Assembly: GCA_963763885.1 (NCBI GenBank)
Contig: CAVXQD010000001.1
Span: 806,001-870,000 of the forward strand
Direction: 5' to 3'
Length of the DNA: 64,000 nucleotides
From: JANNBN01 sp963763885
Lineage (GTDB): Bacteria > Actinomycetota > Acidimicrobiia > Acidimicrobiales > JANYDT01
In this document: positions 50,620-60,842 of the stretch, in pieces
Position numbering within the stretch: position 1 is the first letter of the stretch
Layout: every line of letters begins with the position of its first letter
Position numbers and translations under genes: made by a program
The notes under the pieces: generated by a model
The model's input: the letters and a program-made list of their open reading frames with translations, nothing else
What the model was told of the DNA's origin: nothing
Database searches by the model: none

Positions 50620-53600
50620 ATGACTTTGCCAGATCTAGAACAACGCATCGAAGCAGCGATGGCGCGCGACCGTTCCCGCTTGCGAGCGTTCGCCCGCAAT
50701 AACGACCAGCGCCTTGAAGCCGAGTTGGTCCGATCTGAAGCGCGCATACAGACGCGCATGGAAGCAGTACCGGAGCTGACCTACCCGGAGCAACTCCCGG
50801 TCAGCGAGCGGCGCCAAGACATTCTCCAGGCGCTCAAATCAAGCCAAGTAGTCGTTTTGGCAGGCGACACCGGTTCAGGCAAGAGCACACAGCTTCCAAA
50901 ATTGCTGTTGGAGTCCGGGCGAGGAGTCCGCGGGTTCATCGGGCACACTCAGCCGCGTCGCCTTGCGGCTCGCACCATCGCAGAACGAATTGCCGAAGAG
51001 CTTGGCGGCACTGTCGGCGACACGGTTGGCTTCGCCGTGCGATTCGACGACAGGGTTTCGGACCGCACGTTGATCAAAGTCATGACTGACGGAATTCTGT
51101 TGGCCGAACTCAACCGAGACCGAGACCTCAGCGCTTACGACGCAATCATCATCGACGAGGCCCACGAGCGGAGTCTCAACATCGACTTCCTCCTAGGCTA
51201 CCTGCATCAGTTGCGGAGCCGTCGGCCTGACCTGCAGATCGTCATCACCTCTGCCACCATCGACACGCATCGGTTTGCCGAACACTTCTCGTCTGACGGA
51301 AACCCGGCGCCGATCATCGAAGTGTCCGGCCGTACGTTTCCGGTTGAGATCAGGTATCGCCCATTCGGCGACGACCCGGAAGCTGAACCGGAAGACGACA
51401 GGGATCAGGTTCAGGCAATAGCCGATGCGGTGGACGAGTTATGCGACGAAGGGCCTGGAGACATCCTCGTGTTCCTTTCGGGCGAGCGCGAGATTCGTGA
51501 CACAGCAGACGCCTTGACCGGTGCATCGGCAGACCGCTTCGACGTCCTTCCTCTCTATGCGCGCCTCTCAAGCGCCGACCAACACAGGATCTTCGCTCAG
51601 CACAACAAGCGTCGGGTCGTGCTGGCCACAAACGTGGCAGAGACATCGCTCACCGTCCCCGGCATCCGTTATGTGGTGGACGCGGGCATGGCACGCATCT
51701 CGCGGTATTCGCGTCGCCTGAAGGTTCAACGGCTGCCCATCGAGGCAATTTCGCAGGCTTCGGCGAACCAACGCAGCGGCCGTTGCGGCCGTGTCGCCCC
51801 CGGGGTGGCAATCCGCTTGTTCGGTCAAGAGTCGTTCGAAACTCGTGAGCCGTTTACGGATCCGGAGATTCTTCGCACCAACCTCGCGTCGGTGCTGCTG
51901 CGCATGGCCTCCATCAAGCTGGGCTCCATCGAAGGCTTCCCGTTCGTTGAGCCCCCTGACCGCCGAACCGTCAAAGATGGCGTGCTGCTACTTGAAGAAC
52001 TGGGTGCCTTCAGCCCGGCCGAGGGAGATGCGGACAAGCGGTTGACTCCCCTTGGGCGTCGTCTTGCGTCGCTCCCAGTCGACCCGCGCCTGGGCCGAAT
52101 GATCCTCGAGGCTGATCGTTTGGGTTGCACCAACGAGGTGCTCATCATCGTCAGCGCGCTGAGCATTCAAGATCCGCGTGAGCGGCCTCGGGAGTCGCCG
52201 GGCAAAGCGGACGAACTTCACCGGCGGTTTGCCGACGAACGCTCTGACTTCCTCTCTTGGCTGAACCTGTGGGACCACATCAAGCAGCAGCAGAAAGAAC
52301 TCTCTGGCAGCCAGTTCCGGCGCCGCTGCAAGGCGGAGTACCTCAACTTCATGCGGCTGCGAGAGTGGCAGGACGTTCACGCGCAGCTTCGCTCATCGTT
52401 GAACCAAGCGGGTGTGACCGTGGGAGCAAGGGGCGCCCACGGTGATGCTGTGCACCGGGCATTGCTGAGTGGCTTGCTGTCTCAGATCGGCATGCGGGAG
52501 GCACCGGCCAAGGAAACCAAGCGAACTCCTGGCGCTCCTGAATCCCGCCGTCGCCCAATGACCATGTACGTCGGAGCGCGCAACGCACGATTCACTGTTG
52601 CACCTGGCTCCGTGCTCGCCCGCAAGGGCCCGGCATGGGTGATGGCCGGCGAACTTGTGGAGACCAACCAGTTGTGGGCACGCAGCGTTGCGGGCATCGA
52701 ACCCGCGTGGGCAGAGGAGGTGGGCGGTCACCTCTGTGTGTCCAGCTGGAGTGAACCTCGCTTCGACGAACGCCAAGGCGCCTCTGTCATCACGCAACGA
52801 GTCACGTTGTACGGGCTCACCATCGTGCCTAGTAGAACCGTTCAGCTCTCCAGGCTTGACCCGCCGTTGGCACGTGAATTGTTCATCAGGCACGGTCTCG
52901 CCGAAGGTAAGTGGACTGGCCATCACCGCTTACTCAAAGACCTGACCGACGCCAAGGAACAATTAGCCGAACTTGCCAAGCGAGCGCGCCGAACCGATGT
53001 CGAAGTCGCTGAAGACCGTCTTGAGCAGTTGTTTACTGCGCTGCTTCCTGCCGACGTTCTCAGCGCCAAAACGTTCGACAAATGGTGGAAGCAGTACCGC
53101 ATCGAGCATCCTCATGCGCTTCGTTTCACGCCTGAAGAGTTGCAGCGGCCTGGGACGCACCCAATGACCAGGGCCGACTTCCCCGACGAGTGGGCGCAGG
53201 ACGTCATCCATCTCAAACTGTCCTACGTGCACGACCCGCATGACGAAGCCGACGGTGTCACCGTTCATGTTCCGTTGCATCATCTCGATCGATTGCGCGC
53301 AGATGATTTCGACTGGCATGTTCCGGGATACCGCACTGAGTTGTTCACCGCACTGTGCCGAACGCTCCCAAAGGACCTTCGCAAAGAGTTGGGGCCTGCT
53401 CCAGATACTGCTGACGATCTTTTGGCTCGGGTCACGGCGGCACACGGTTCCCCGCACGGGCCGTTTGTGGAGCGAGTAGTTGAGACGCTGACCTGGCTGT
53501 CCGGGCTGGAAACCAGACCGGAAGATCTTTCGCTGGCCACGCTTCCAGATCACTTGCGGATGCGATTCTCCGTAGAGAAAGACACAGGAGAGGTGGTGGC

Positions 53601-54549
53601 CCAGTCTCGCAACTTGCGAGAACTTCAGCAACGTCTTCGACGCCGAACCACCGCAGCGTTGAGCCAAGTCTTTGCAGACCTGGTTACCCCTACGGCAACA
53701 ACGTGGAAGTTCGGCGACATACCGACACGCGTCGAGCGCACCCACGACGGAGTGCTTGTGGTCGGTTATCCGGCGTTGATCGAAAGCGGACCGACCGGCG
53801 TTGCAGCCACCGTTTTCTCGACTCACACTCAAGCGGTCCGTAGCCACCACGTTGCCGTCAGACGGCTCCTCGTCGCCAACCTCACCGTACCCATGAAGCA
53901 GTTGCTTCGCGCCGTCGGCGTAACCCCCGCAATTGCGTTGGCGCTGGATCGACACGGCTCGATGTCTTCGGTACTGGACGATTGCGTCAATGCCGCAATC
54001 GATCAGCTTATTGGGGCTCGTGCCGTGGAAACTCGATCTGCGGCTGCGTTCGAAACGCTTCGTGAACGGGTGCGGGACTCCGTCTTCGACGTGGCGTTGT
54101 TGCTGGCCAAGACGGCCGGGCAAATCTTGCAACGGATTGGCATCATCGAGACTCGCTTGGACGCCATGACCGCCCCAGCGTTGACACACGCTGCCGCCGA
54201 CATCGGCATCCAGGTGGATCGACTCATCCTCCCTGGCTTCGTTGCGCTCACCGGTGCCGACCGGATGCAAGATCTTGTGCGGTACCTCGATGCGGTCATG
54301 TTTCGTTTGGACAACGTGGCCGCTAACCCGCAGCGAGATCGTGAACGCACGGCGGGTATCGCTGTGCTGGAGCGCCGCTACGAAGACTTGCTGGCAACCG
54401 TACCAACGGACAAGATCACCGCTGAGGTTGGAGAGATACGCTGGATGCTGGAAGAGCTTCGCATCGGTGTGTTCGCCCAGCAGTTGGGCACCAAGGGCCG
54501 GGTGAGCGAGAAGCGAATTCTCGAAGCAATCATGAAACACATGCCCTGA
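50620..54549 (+). CDS. hrpA: DEAH-box ATP-dependent RNA helicase
   Basis: 1309 residues, the full HrpA length. Motif I GDTGSGKSTQLPK (near residue 85), motif Ia TQPRRLAARTIAERIAEE, motif II DEAHERSLNIDF, motif III SATID, motif VI NQRSGRCGRVAPGVAIRLF. Then the HA2/winged-helix and OB regions and the long HrpA-specific C-terminus (DUF3418), ending KRILEAIMKHMP. Functions in mRNA processing or ribosome rescue, as known for E. coli HrpA. A long antisense frame within it is a shadow. Confidence 0.94.
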   Translation: MTLPDLEQRIEAAMARDRSRLRAFARNNDQRLEAELVRSEARIQTRMEAVPELTYPEQLPVSERRQDILQALKSSQVVVLAGDTGSGKSTQLPKLLLESGRGVRGFIGHTQPRRLAARTIAERIAEELGGTVGDTVGFAVRFDDRVSDRTLIKVMTDGILLAELNRDRDLSAYDAIIIDEAHERSLNIDFLLGYLHQLRSRRPDLQIVITSATIDTHRFAEHFSSDGNPAPIIEVSGRTFPVEIRYRPFGDDPEAEPEDDRDQVQAIADAVDELCDEGPGDILVFLSGEREIRDTADALTGASADRFDVLPLYARLSSADQHRIFAQHNKRRVVLATNVAETSLTVPGIRYVVDAGMARISRYSRRLKVQRLPIEAISQASANQRSGRCGRVAPGVAIRLFGQESFETREPFTDPEILRTNLASVLLRMASIKLGSIEGFPFVEPPDRRTVKDGVLLLEELGAFSPAEGDADKRLTPLGRRLASLPVDPRLGRMILEADRLGCTNEVLIIVSALSIQDPRERPRESPGKADELHRRFADERSDFLSWLNLWDHIKQQQKELSGSQFRRRCKAEYLNFMRLREWQDVHAQLRSSLNQAGVTVGARGAHGDAVHRALLSGLLSQIGMREAPAKETKRTPGAPESRRRPMTMYVGARNARFTVAPGSVLARKGPAWVMAGELVETNQLWARSVAGIEPAWAEEVGGHLCVSSWSEPRFDERQGASVITQRVTLYGLTIVPSRTVQLSRLDPPLARELFIRHGLAEGKWTGHHRLLKDLTDAKEQLAELAKRARRTDVEVAEDRLEQLFTALLPADVLSAKTFDKWWKQYRIEHPHALRFTPEELQRPGTHPMTRADFPDEWAQDVIHLKLSYVHDPHDEADGVTVHVPLHHLDRLRADDFDWHVPGYRTELFTALCRTLPKDLRKELGPAPDTADDLLARVTAAHGSPHGPFVERVVETLTWLSGLETRPEDLSLATLPDHLRMRFSVEKDTGEVVAQSRNLRELQQRLRRRTTAALSQVFADLVTPTATTWKFGDIPTRVERTHDGVLVVGYPALIESGPTGVAATVFSTHTQAVRSHHVAVRRLLVANLTVPMKQLLRAVGVTPAIALALDRHGSMSSVLDDCVNAAIDQLIGARAVETRSAAAFETLRERVRDSVFDVALLLAKTAGQILQRIGIIETRLDAMTAPALTHAAADIGIQVDRLILPGFVALTGADRMQDLVRYLDAVMFRLDNVAANPQRDRERTAGIAVLERRYEDLLATVPTDKITAEVGEIRWMLEELRIGVFAQQLGTKGRVSEKRILEAIMKHMP

Positions 54550-54564
54550 GACCGGAGACCCCAC

Positions 54565-56556
54565 ATGACAGATCCGCTGTTCGGAACGCTGCTTTGGGAG
54601 CCGACCTCCCAACGCGTTGCGCAAACTCACATGGCCAGGTTCGCCGGGTCAGTTGGCGTTGAGCTGTCTGCGTTGCATGCCTGGTCTGTGGACCAACCGG
54701 CGCAGTTCTGGACTTCAGTCTGGGAGTACACCGGTATGGTCGGGCAGCAAGGCTCGGCGGCCCTCGTTTCCGGCCAGAGCCTTCGCCAAGACCGTTACTT
54801 TCCGGAAGGCTCGCTCAACTTGGCAAGCAACTTGTTGGCGCGCACTGGCTCTGCCCCGGCCATTGTTTCCTACGACGAATCCGGCAAGCGGTCAGCGGTG
54901 AGTTGGGATCAGCTACACGCGCAAGTCGGTGCATGCGCAGCTGCTCTTCGCGCAGATGGTGTGAGTCCGGGAGACCGGGTGGTTGCCTACCTGCCAAACG
55001 GCATCGAGGCCATCGTCGCCATGATCGGTGTTGCCTCCCTCGGTGCCGTGTTCTCTACGGCTTCACCGGATTTTGGCGCACAAGGCGTGCTGGACCGGTT
55101 TGCCCAGATCGACCCCGTTGTTCTGTTTGGTTGCACCGGGTACTCCTACGGGGGCAAGCGGTTCGACACATCGGAGCGCCTGGCGGAAATTGCTGCTGGT
55201 CTCCCCACGCTTCGTCGAACCGTGGTTGTTGACCACGGCGGGTTTTCGCAATATCTAGAGCCGCACCTCGGAACTGCGGTTCCATCGGACCCGTACCCGT
55301 TTGACCAGCCGTGGTACGTGCTGTACTCCTCTGGCACAACGGGCAAGCCCAAGTGCTTCGTTCACGGCGCCGGCAATGTCCTCATTCAGCACCGCAAGGA
55401 ACACGTCTTGCACTGCGACATATCCCCCGGCGATGTGGTGATGTATTTCACCACCACTGGTTGGATGATGTGGAACTGGCTAGTAAGCGCGCTTGCAAGT
55501 GGCGCCACCGTGGTGTGTGTCGATGGCAGCCCGTTCTATCCCTCGCCTTCTCGATTGTTCGACCTCGTCGATATCGAAGGCGTCACGCTTCTTGGGGTGG
55601 GGGCAAAGTTCATTGATGCCATCCGCAAAGAAGGCTTCCGGCCCGTCGGCTCTCACGACCTCACCAGCTTGCGAACAATTTGTTCCACCGGTTCCCCGCT
55701 TGTAGCCGAAGGGTTTGCATACATCTACGAAGCAATCAAGATGGACGTGCACTTGGCGTCCATCAGCGGCGGAACAGACCTCTGCGCTTGTTTTGTGGGC
55801 GGCAACCCCACAATGGCAGTACACGCCGGGGAAATCCAGCAAGAAGCTCTGGGGATGCGGGTTGATGTGTGGGACGACGACAAACAGTCGCTCCGCCACA
55901 GCCCCGGGCGCGGCCGAGCGGTGAACGGAGGGATCGGGGTTGAACCCGAGGTGGAGCAACCCATCAGATACGGGGTGCGCGGCGAACTCGTGTGTACACA
56001 AAGCTTTCCCTCAATGCCTCTGCGATTCTGGGGCGACGACGACGGTGCGAAATATACAAGCGCGTACTTCGAGCGTTTCGGCGCCACGGATGTATGGGCA
56101 CACGGAGACTTCGCCGCGTTCACAGAACACGGCGGTTACGTCATTCATGGCCGCAGCGACGCAACGCTGAATCCCGGAGGCGTGCGCATCGGGACAGCGG
56201 AAATCACCCGCCAAGTGGAATACGACCCAACCATTGCTGAGTCGCTTGTCTTCGGCCAAGAGTGGGATGACGACACTCGCATCGTGCTGCTGGTGCGCAT
56301 GGTCCCAGGACACGAACTCACCCCAGAGGCAATCACCGGGCTCAAGCAGCGCATCCGTTCCCAGTGCTCGCCGCGCCACGTGCCGGCGGTTGTCCTTGCG
56401 GTAGAGGACCTGCCACGAACTCGCAGCGGCAAACTCACCGAGCTTGCCGTAGCCGATGCTGTGAACGGCCGACCTGTTCGTAACACCGAGGCAATGGCCA
56501 ACCCCGAGGCACTGTGGACAATCGCGTCACATCCTGCGCTACGCCGTCAACCGTAA
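54565..56556 (+). CDS. acetoacetate-CoA ligase
   Basis: 663 residues, typical for acetoacetyl-CoA synthetase. N-terminal PLFGTLLWEPTSQRVAQTHMARF and WDQLHAQVGACAAALRADGVSPGDRVVAYLPN; P-loop YSSGTTGKPKCFVHG; SISGGTDLCACFVGGNPTM; C-terminal TLNPGGVRIGTAEITRQVE and RTRSGKLTELAVADAVNGRPVRNTEAMANPEAL, which is specific to this family. Converts acetoacetate with ATP and CoA into acetoacetyl-CoA, for ketone or polyhydroxybutyrate breakdown or anabolism. 15 bp after hrpA. Confidence 0.92.
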   Translation: MTDPLFGTLLWEPTSQRVAQTHMARFAGSVGVELSALHAWSVDQPAQFWTSVWEYTGMVGQQGSAALVSGQSLRQDRYFPEGSLNLASNLLARTGSAPAIVSYDESGKRSAVSWDQLHAQVGACAAALRADGVSPGDRVVAYLPNGIEAIVAMIGVASLGAVFSTASPDFGAQGVLDRFAQIDPVVLFGCTGYSYGGKRFDTSERLAEIAAGLPTLRRTVVVDHGGFSQYLEPHLGTAVPSDPYPFDQPWYVLYSSGTTGKPKCFVHGAGNVLIQHRKEHVLHCDISPGDVVMYFTTTGWMMWNWLVSALASGATVVCVDGSPFYPSPSRLFDLVDIEGVTLLGVGAKFIDAIRKEGFRPVGSHDLTSLRTICSTGSPLVAEGFAYIYEAIKMDVHLASISGGTDLCACFVGGNPTMAVHAGEIQQEALGMRVDVWDDDKQSLRHSPGRGRAVNGGIGVEPEVEQPIRYGVRGELVCTQSFPSMPLRFWGDDDGAKYTSAYFERFGATDVWAHGDFAAFTEHGGYVIHGRSDATLNPGGVRIGTAEITRQVEYDPTIAESLVFGQEWDDDTRIVLLVRMVPGHELTPEAITGLKQRIRSQCSPRHVPAVVLAVEDLPRTRSGKLTELAVADAVNGRPVRNTEAMANPEALWTIASHPALRRQP

Positions 56557-56589
56557 GCACGGCTACATCTGTCCGCAGCGACAACTTGA

Positions 56590-58953
56590 TTACAGCAGTG
56601 CCATCACGGTGCGCGCCGCAGCCTCAACTTCGCTTGGTCGGCTGGTGATGCGGAACCGGAACTTGGTGTCGCTTGGCGTTCTCCAGTCAACCGGCATCGT
56701 CTGTCGGCAATTGCCTGCTGAACCTGCTTCGTCCGCTGGCTGGTCACCGCCGATCTCTTCGGCCAGCAACGCGACGCACGTTGTGCTGGACAACACAATG
56801 ACTTGCCAGCACTGTTCCAGCGCAGACCCACCCGGAAGGGCTCCCTGTTTCACGCCGTCCACAATGCCGTTCGGCATCCCGGAACCCACCACTCCCACAA
56901 CGCTGAATCGGCGCGCCAACGCCGCGTACTGCCGTTTCGTGCGGGCGGTGTAGTTGCCTGCTCGTTGGAGGACAGCAAGCACAATGGAGTCCGAGCCGGT
57001 TGCGCACGACTCCAAGTATCGGCTGAGCCCAACAAGCTGTGACTTTGTCGCAACACGGGCGGCGTTGTTCTGGACAGGTTCTCTCCACCAGTCGCCGGCC
57101 CCGCCCTCCATCAGTGCGGAAAGTGGTAGGGCAGGACTCACGCTGACTTCACCCGGCGAACCGAAGCGAAATCCCTGCAGTAGCTGCACGCCCAACAGCC
57201 CTGAGGCTGCTTCGTGTTCGGCCGTTTCCACGCCCTTGGCAATGATTCGCACGGAGTGGTGTCTTGCATAGTCGGCCAAGGCAGCCATGGTGGGGCCGAT
57301 CGCCGGCTGGCCCGAGCAACTCACCAACACCGGATCCAGTTTGACGATTTCCGGTCGGGCAATCCGAAGGGCCGTCAACGACTCCGATCGTGACCCAACG
57401 TCGTCAAGCGCAATAGTCCATCCGATTGCGCGGCACCGCTCAATTGACTTAAGCAGCCGCCCGGGTGCACCAGTCATTGACCGTGCCGACAACTCAACCA
57501 CGATCCTGTTGGCAATCCCAGATTGCTGCCAGGCTTCGATGATCTGCCCGATTGCCTCGCTGTCCACCATCACCGCCGGGTCGATTTTCACGAACAGAGC
57601 GCATTTGTCGGGAAGCTTGGTTGCGAAGGCGGCACGCTTCGCCGCAAGCTCGAGAGTGGCCAACCGTCCAAAGGTTTCTGCCACCGCAAACAACCGCTCT
57701 GGCAGTTCCAACGGCGAACCTACTGGGCCGCGAGCGAGAGCCGACATCGCAACTATTCGATGCGACTTCGCCTCAACGATCGGTTGCAGTTGCACCGTGA
57801 TGGATTCGATCGCCGCTTCGACGGCGGCCAAATCCATCCCGCTTGCGACTGCCGGTGACTTGGAGTCCAGTGCATCGACTCGGGACCCGTCATCGACAAC
57901 AGCACAAACCTCTACCCTTCCGCGCCCGCCGGCCTTTGCCGAATACATCGCACGGTCGGCGTTTCGCAGATAGTCGGTCGCAGACGCGGAAGCTCCCAGC
58001 GACACCATCCCAATCGACGCCGAGATTTCGATCGTCGTTGCGCCGATCAGCATCACGCGTTCGATCAAACCAATCGTCTTTTCTGCGACTTGGAGAACGT
58101 CTTGCTCCGCCCGCTCACGCGCTAAAACAAGAAACTCGTCACCACCCAACCGCCCTACAACGTTTTCAGGCCCAACTGCCTCGGTGATCCGACGCGCAAC
58201 TTGAGACAGCACCGCATCGCCAATCTCGTGGCCAAGTGTGTCGTTGACACCTTTAAAGCCGTCCAGGTCGACCATGAGTAAGAACCCGAACCGGTCAGCA
58301 GGTCGTTTCCGCAAACTCGTTTCGAGTTCCTTGATGATCGATGCCCGATTGGCGATTCCGGTCAATTCATCTGTATACGCACGATGTTCAAGTTCCTGGG
58401 TTCGCCGCATGTGCATCAGGCCCACATCCAGCGAGGAAGCGAGCACGTGAAGAGTGGCAGCGTCCTCGTCGTCATAGTTGTTCAGGTCGCAGCTGAACAC
58501 ACCAACGATTCCGATTGGATCGTCCCCGTCACCGATGCGACAGGAGACCGAACTCTGAAACCCTTGCTTGATCATGATCGCGCCGGGCGTGAACCTCGGT
58601 TCGTCCAGCAAATTGGGCACGACGACTGGAATGCCAGTTCGATAGATGAATGCAGCTTGGGAATCCGGGGCAATAGGGATTGGGAGCGATGTCAGCATGG
58701 TCGCCGCACCGAGGGCTGCGCGAACCACCGCGCGATCTCCCGGGAGCCGTTCGAAGCAGACCACCGCGTCGCAGTCAAAGAGCGAACGCGCCTGTTCCGC
58801 GGCAAGCCGCCAGTACAGATCAGCTGATCCACCGCTGTCCAGTGCTGCGTCCGCAAGCGTGCGAACAACATCGCCTAACGAACGGTTCGCCGCCACGAAG
58901 CCCGCTTCCACCTCTTCCATCAGTGCAGTCATCGACGCGCCGGCAACGATCAT
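56590..58953 (-). CDS. GAF-GGDEF-degenerate EAL-DICT signalling protein
   Basis: 787 residues, no TM helices. Order: GAF sensor (about 30-190), GGDEF domain with an intact RLGGDEFLVLA active site (about residue 270), EAL domain (about 385-620), and a C-terminal DICT-type domain (about 640-785: QLVGLSRYLESCATGSDSIVLAVLQRAGNYTARTKRQYAALARRFSVVGVVGSG). The EAL part lacks key residues: the signature Glu is Ser (MSALARG, about 404) and the EGVE Glu is Lys (AKGVE, about 572), though ALDDVGS and VKLDP remain. So it probably makes cyclic di-GMP and does not degrade it. Convergent with the ligase gene. Confidence 0.88.
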   Translation of the reverse strand: MIVAGASMTALMEEVEAGFVAANRSLGDVVRTLADAALDSGGSADLYWRLAAEQARSLFDCDAVVCFERLPGDRAVVRAALGAATMLTSLPIPIAPDSQAAFIYRTGIPVVVPNLLDEPRFTPGAIMIKQGFQSSVSCRIGDGDDPIGIVGVFSCDLNNYDDEDAATLHVLASSLDVGLMHMRRTQELEHRAYTDELTGIANRASIIKELETSLRKRPADRFGFLLMVDLDGFKGVNDTLGHEIGDAVLSQVARRITEAVGPENVVGRLGGDEFLVLARERAEQDVLQVAEKTIGLIERVMLIGATTIEISASIGMVSLGASASATDYLRNADRAMYSAKAGGRGRVEVCAVVDDGSRVDALDSKSPAVASGMDLAAVEAAIESITVQLQPIVEAKSHRIVAMSALARGPVGSPLELPERLFAVAETFGRLATLELAAKRAAFATKLPDKCALFVKIDPAVMVDSEAIGQIIEAWQQSGIANRIVVELSARSMTGAPGRLLKSIERCRAIGWTIALDDVGSRSESLTALRIARPEIVKLDPVLVSCSGQPAIGPTMAALADYARHHSVRIIAKGVETAEHEAASGLLGVQLLQGFRFGSPGEVSVSPALPLSALMEGGAGDWWREPVQNNAARVATKSQLVGLSRYLESCATGSDSIVLAVLQRAGNYTARTKRQYAALARRFSVVGVVGSGMPNGIVDGVKQGALPGGSALEQCWQVIVLSSTTCVALLAEEIGGDQPADEAGSAGNCRQTMPVDWRTPSDTKFRFRITSRPSEVEAAARTVMALL

Positions 58954-59052
58954 TGATCGTCAATAGCGGCTCTATGCGCTCAACGCACGACCAAGAAGTG
59001 AACGCCGCGCGCAGCATTGCGGCAGGGTTCACCGCGCTGTGCCTGTGACCGT

Positions 59053-60330
59053 TTAGGTCAACCCCATACCTGCGCGTCCAACGGGAGATAGCTGGGCTGG
59101 GGAAAAGCGATCGTTCCACGAAGCTTCGTAATGCTCGGCCGGAAAGTCTGGAGGACTGCCACCCGCCACAAACGCATCGTGAACGTACTGTGCGTACTGC
59201 TCGTTCTTCGTGCACCAAGGAGCAGTCGGGATGTACATAACGTTGCCCCAGCCCTGCTGGTCAGCTACCGGTGCAACCGAATGGATGAGGTCGCAATGCC
59301 ACCACACCGTATCGCCAGGCTGCACATCGGGGATTGCGCTGCTGGCGGGGAGCAGCGCCGAGTGAAACTGCTCGCTGACGGGAAAGGTGCGGCTGACGCG
59401 GACCCCGCACATGTCGTGGGGTTCTACGTCGTCCAGCAGGGGGCGAAGGAGCAGGTACCCGAATGCCTTCGGAATGGGGATGGTGTGGAGCACACCCTGG
59501 TCATGGCGCATCTCCGAAAGTGCCGTCCAGCCTTGAAACGTGCGGAAAGCCGAACACATGGTGGTGCCGGGGAACTGTGCGGCTTCGACCCGATGCGCTG
59601 CGCTCCACGGATCGTAGGTTTCGAAATCACCTTTGTAGAGGGACGCGAACGCTTCTTGATATCCACGCGACATCCACAGGTCCAGCGTGCCTGCATCCAG
59701 ATGTGTGCCCAGCCCCGCCGACGAGGTGCCCGGCGGTCGACGCCGGATTCGATCCGGATACGCAAGGTTGTGATCCGGGTCGAACCATTGCCGACCATCG
59801 GTTTCATATGTCCACAGACGATTGAGGAAGGACTGAGTGGTGGCCATGTTGGGATGTTGCCGCGCAGCCATCTGGGCCTGAGACCAATAGATGGGATAGA
59901 TCTCGGGCTTGGACTGGACCGTTTCGAAAAAGTCGTCGCCCGGCCCGCGGTACGTTTCGAAAAATCGATTGGTGGTCACGTAGTCGACGATGTTGGCATC
60001 CCAGCCCAGTGCCGTGTTGCGCTCGAAGTTTCCCCGCACCACAACACAGCCACGCCGCTTGATGGCTGCGCGGGTTGATTCTGAGACGGTGCCGTTCCTG
60101 AGATCGGAAAAATCGACAGTTGGCCACACGTGCTCGCCCCGAGCGCGGGTAGCAATGATGTCGTTGACTTCGTCAGCGATGAACGCCTCGGCCCGTGCGA
60201 TCACCGCCTCGACCGAGTGACCGTTCGCTTCGATGCGAGCCTTGATGGCAGCCTTCAAGGTGGCGATGGCCGCACCAGCGTCGGACGGGATGGAGTCCCA
60301 CACCGGCAGTTCAGGAAGATCGTGCGCCAT
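59053..60330 (-). CDS. DUF1479 family Fe(II)/2-oxoglutarate oxygenase-like protein
   Basis: 425 residues, YbiU-type. The family starts with a helical N-terminus and has the metal pair in SSAGLGTHLDAGTLDLWM and the distal His in GDTVWWHCDLIHSVAPV, with YIPTAPWCTKNEQY following. A double-stranded beta-helix oxygenase is expected; the substrate is not known for the family. Signal for metabolic role from neighbours is weak. Confidence 0.82.
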   Translation of the reverse strand: MAHDLPELPVWDSIPSDAGAAIATLKAAIKARIEANGHSVEAVIARAEAFIADEVNDIIATRARGEHVWPTVDFSDLRNGTVSESTRAAIKRRGCVVVRGNFERNTALGWDANIVDYVTTNRFFETYRGPGDDFFETVQSKPEIYPIYWSQAQMAARQHPNMATTQSFLNRLWTYETDGRQWFDPDHNLAYPDRIRRRPPGTSSAGLGTHLDAGTLDLWMSRGYQEAFASLYKGDFETYDPWSAAHRVEAAQFPGTTMCSAFRTFQGWTALSEMRHDQGVLHTIPIPKAFGYLLLRPLLDDVEPHDMCGVRVSRTFPVSEQFHSALLPASSAIPDVQPGDTVWWHCDLIHSVAPVADQQGWGNVMYIPTAPWCTKNEQYAQYVHDAFVAGGSPPDFPAEHYEASWNDRFSPAQLSPVGRAGMGLT

Positions 60331-60353
60331 GTGATCGACCGTCCAGTGTTTAG

Positions 60354-60842
60354 CTACAACGACGGAAGCGTGACGGTGGCGTCTTGCTCCGCTGCAGCGT
60401 TGAGTGCCGGGTTGAGCACAGGATTGGCCTTGAGCAGTTTCAGGATTGCAGACGCCGCCGGCGCCTCTTGGAGCGCAGCCGACGCAAACATCAACCGCGT
60501 GGTGGCCAGACCATGAGTTGCTACCAAGCCTGGGGTGACCGCGGCCAGATCATCGAGCGAAGGCAGGTCTGCTTTGTCACCGAGTGCCGTGATGCAGGAG
60601 TCGAGACATGGCTCGGTGATGGCCGCTGCGACCTGGTCTGGCAAGCCCTTCATCCGTGAACGACGCATAGCGTCTCGCAGGCCCTGGATGTCGACAGAGT
60701 CCTCACCGCCGGACCGTGAGGACAGGACGCTCTTGGCCTCTTCAGGGAGCGCCTCCACGAGCACCGCAAATGTTGCGTCGGGGAGGTTGCGGAACTCGGC
60801 TTCGAGACGAGCCAAACGTACGACATGATCTTTGGACTTCAC
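60354..60842 (-). CDS. hypothetical protein, Ala/Leu-rich helical
   Basis: About 162 residues from GTG 60842; a GTG at 60926 gives 190. Both have a GGAG next to the start, too close to be a good site, so the start is uncertain. Mostly helical, with two Cys (TEPCLDSCITAL) in a CxxxC spacing mid-protein. Co-oriented with the DUF1479 gene, 23 bp downstream of which the intergenic space is short, so they may form an operon (this gene first). No domain recognised. Confidence 0.55.
   Translation of the reverse strand: MKSKDHVVRLARLEAEFRNLPDATFAVLVEALPEEAKSVLSSRSGGEDSVDIQGLRDAMRRSRMKGLPDQVAAAITEPCLDSCITALGDKADLPSLDDLAAVTPGLVATHGLATTRLMFASAALQEAPAASAILKLLKANPVLNPALNAAAEQDATVTLPSL

Noticed and set aside
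52963..54630. 555-codon open frame on the minus strand across hrpA
   Set aside because: It is antisense to the well-conserved C-terminal part of HrpA, has no family motif and arises from GC-rich codon bias.
59131..60078. 315-codon plus-strand frame over the DUF1479 gene
   Set aside because: Shadow of a recognisable oxygenase; no ribosome-binding site or motif.
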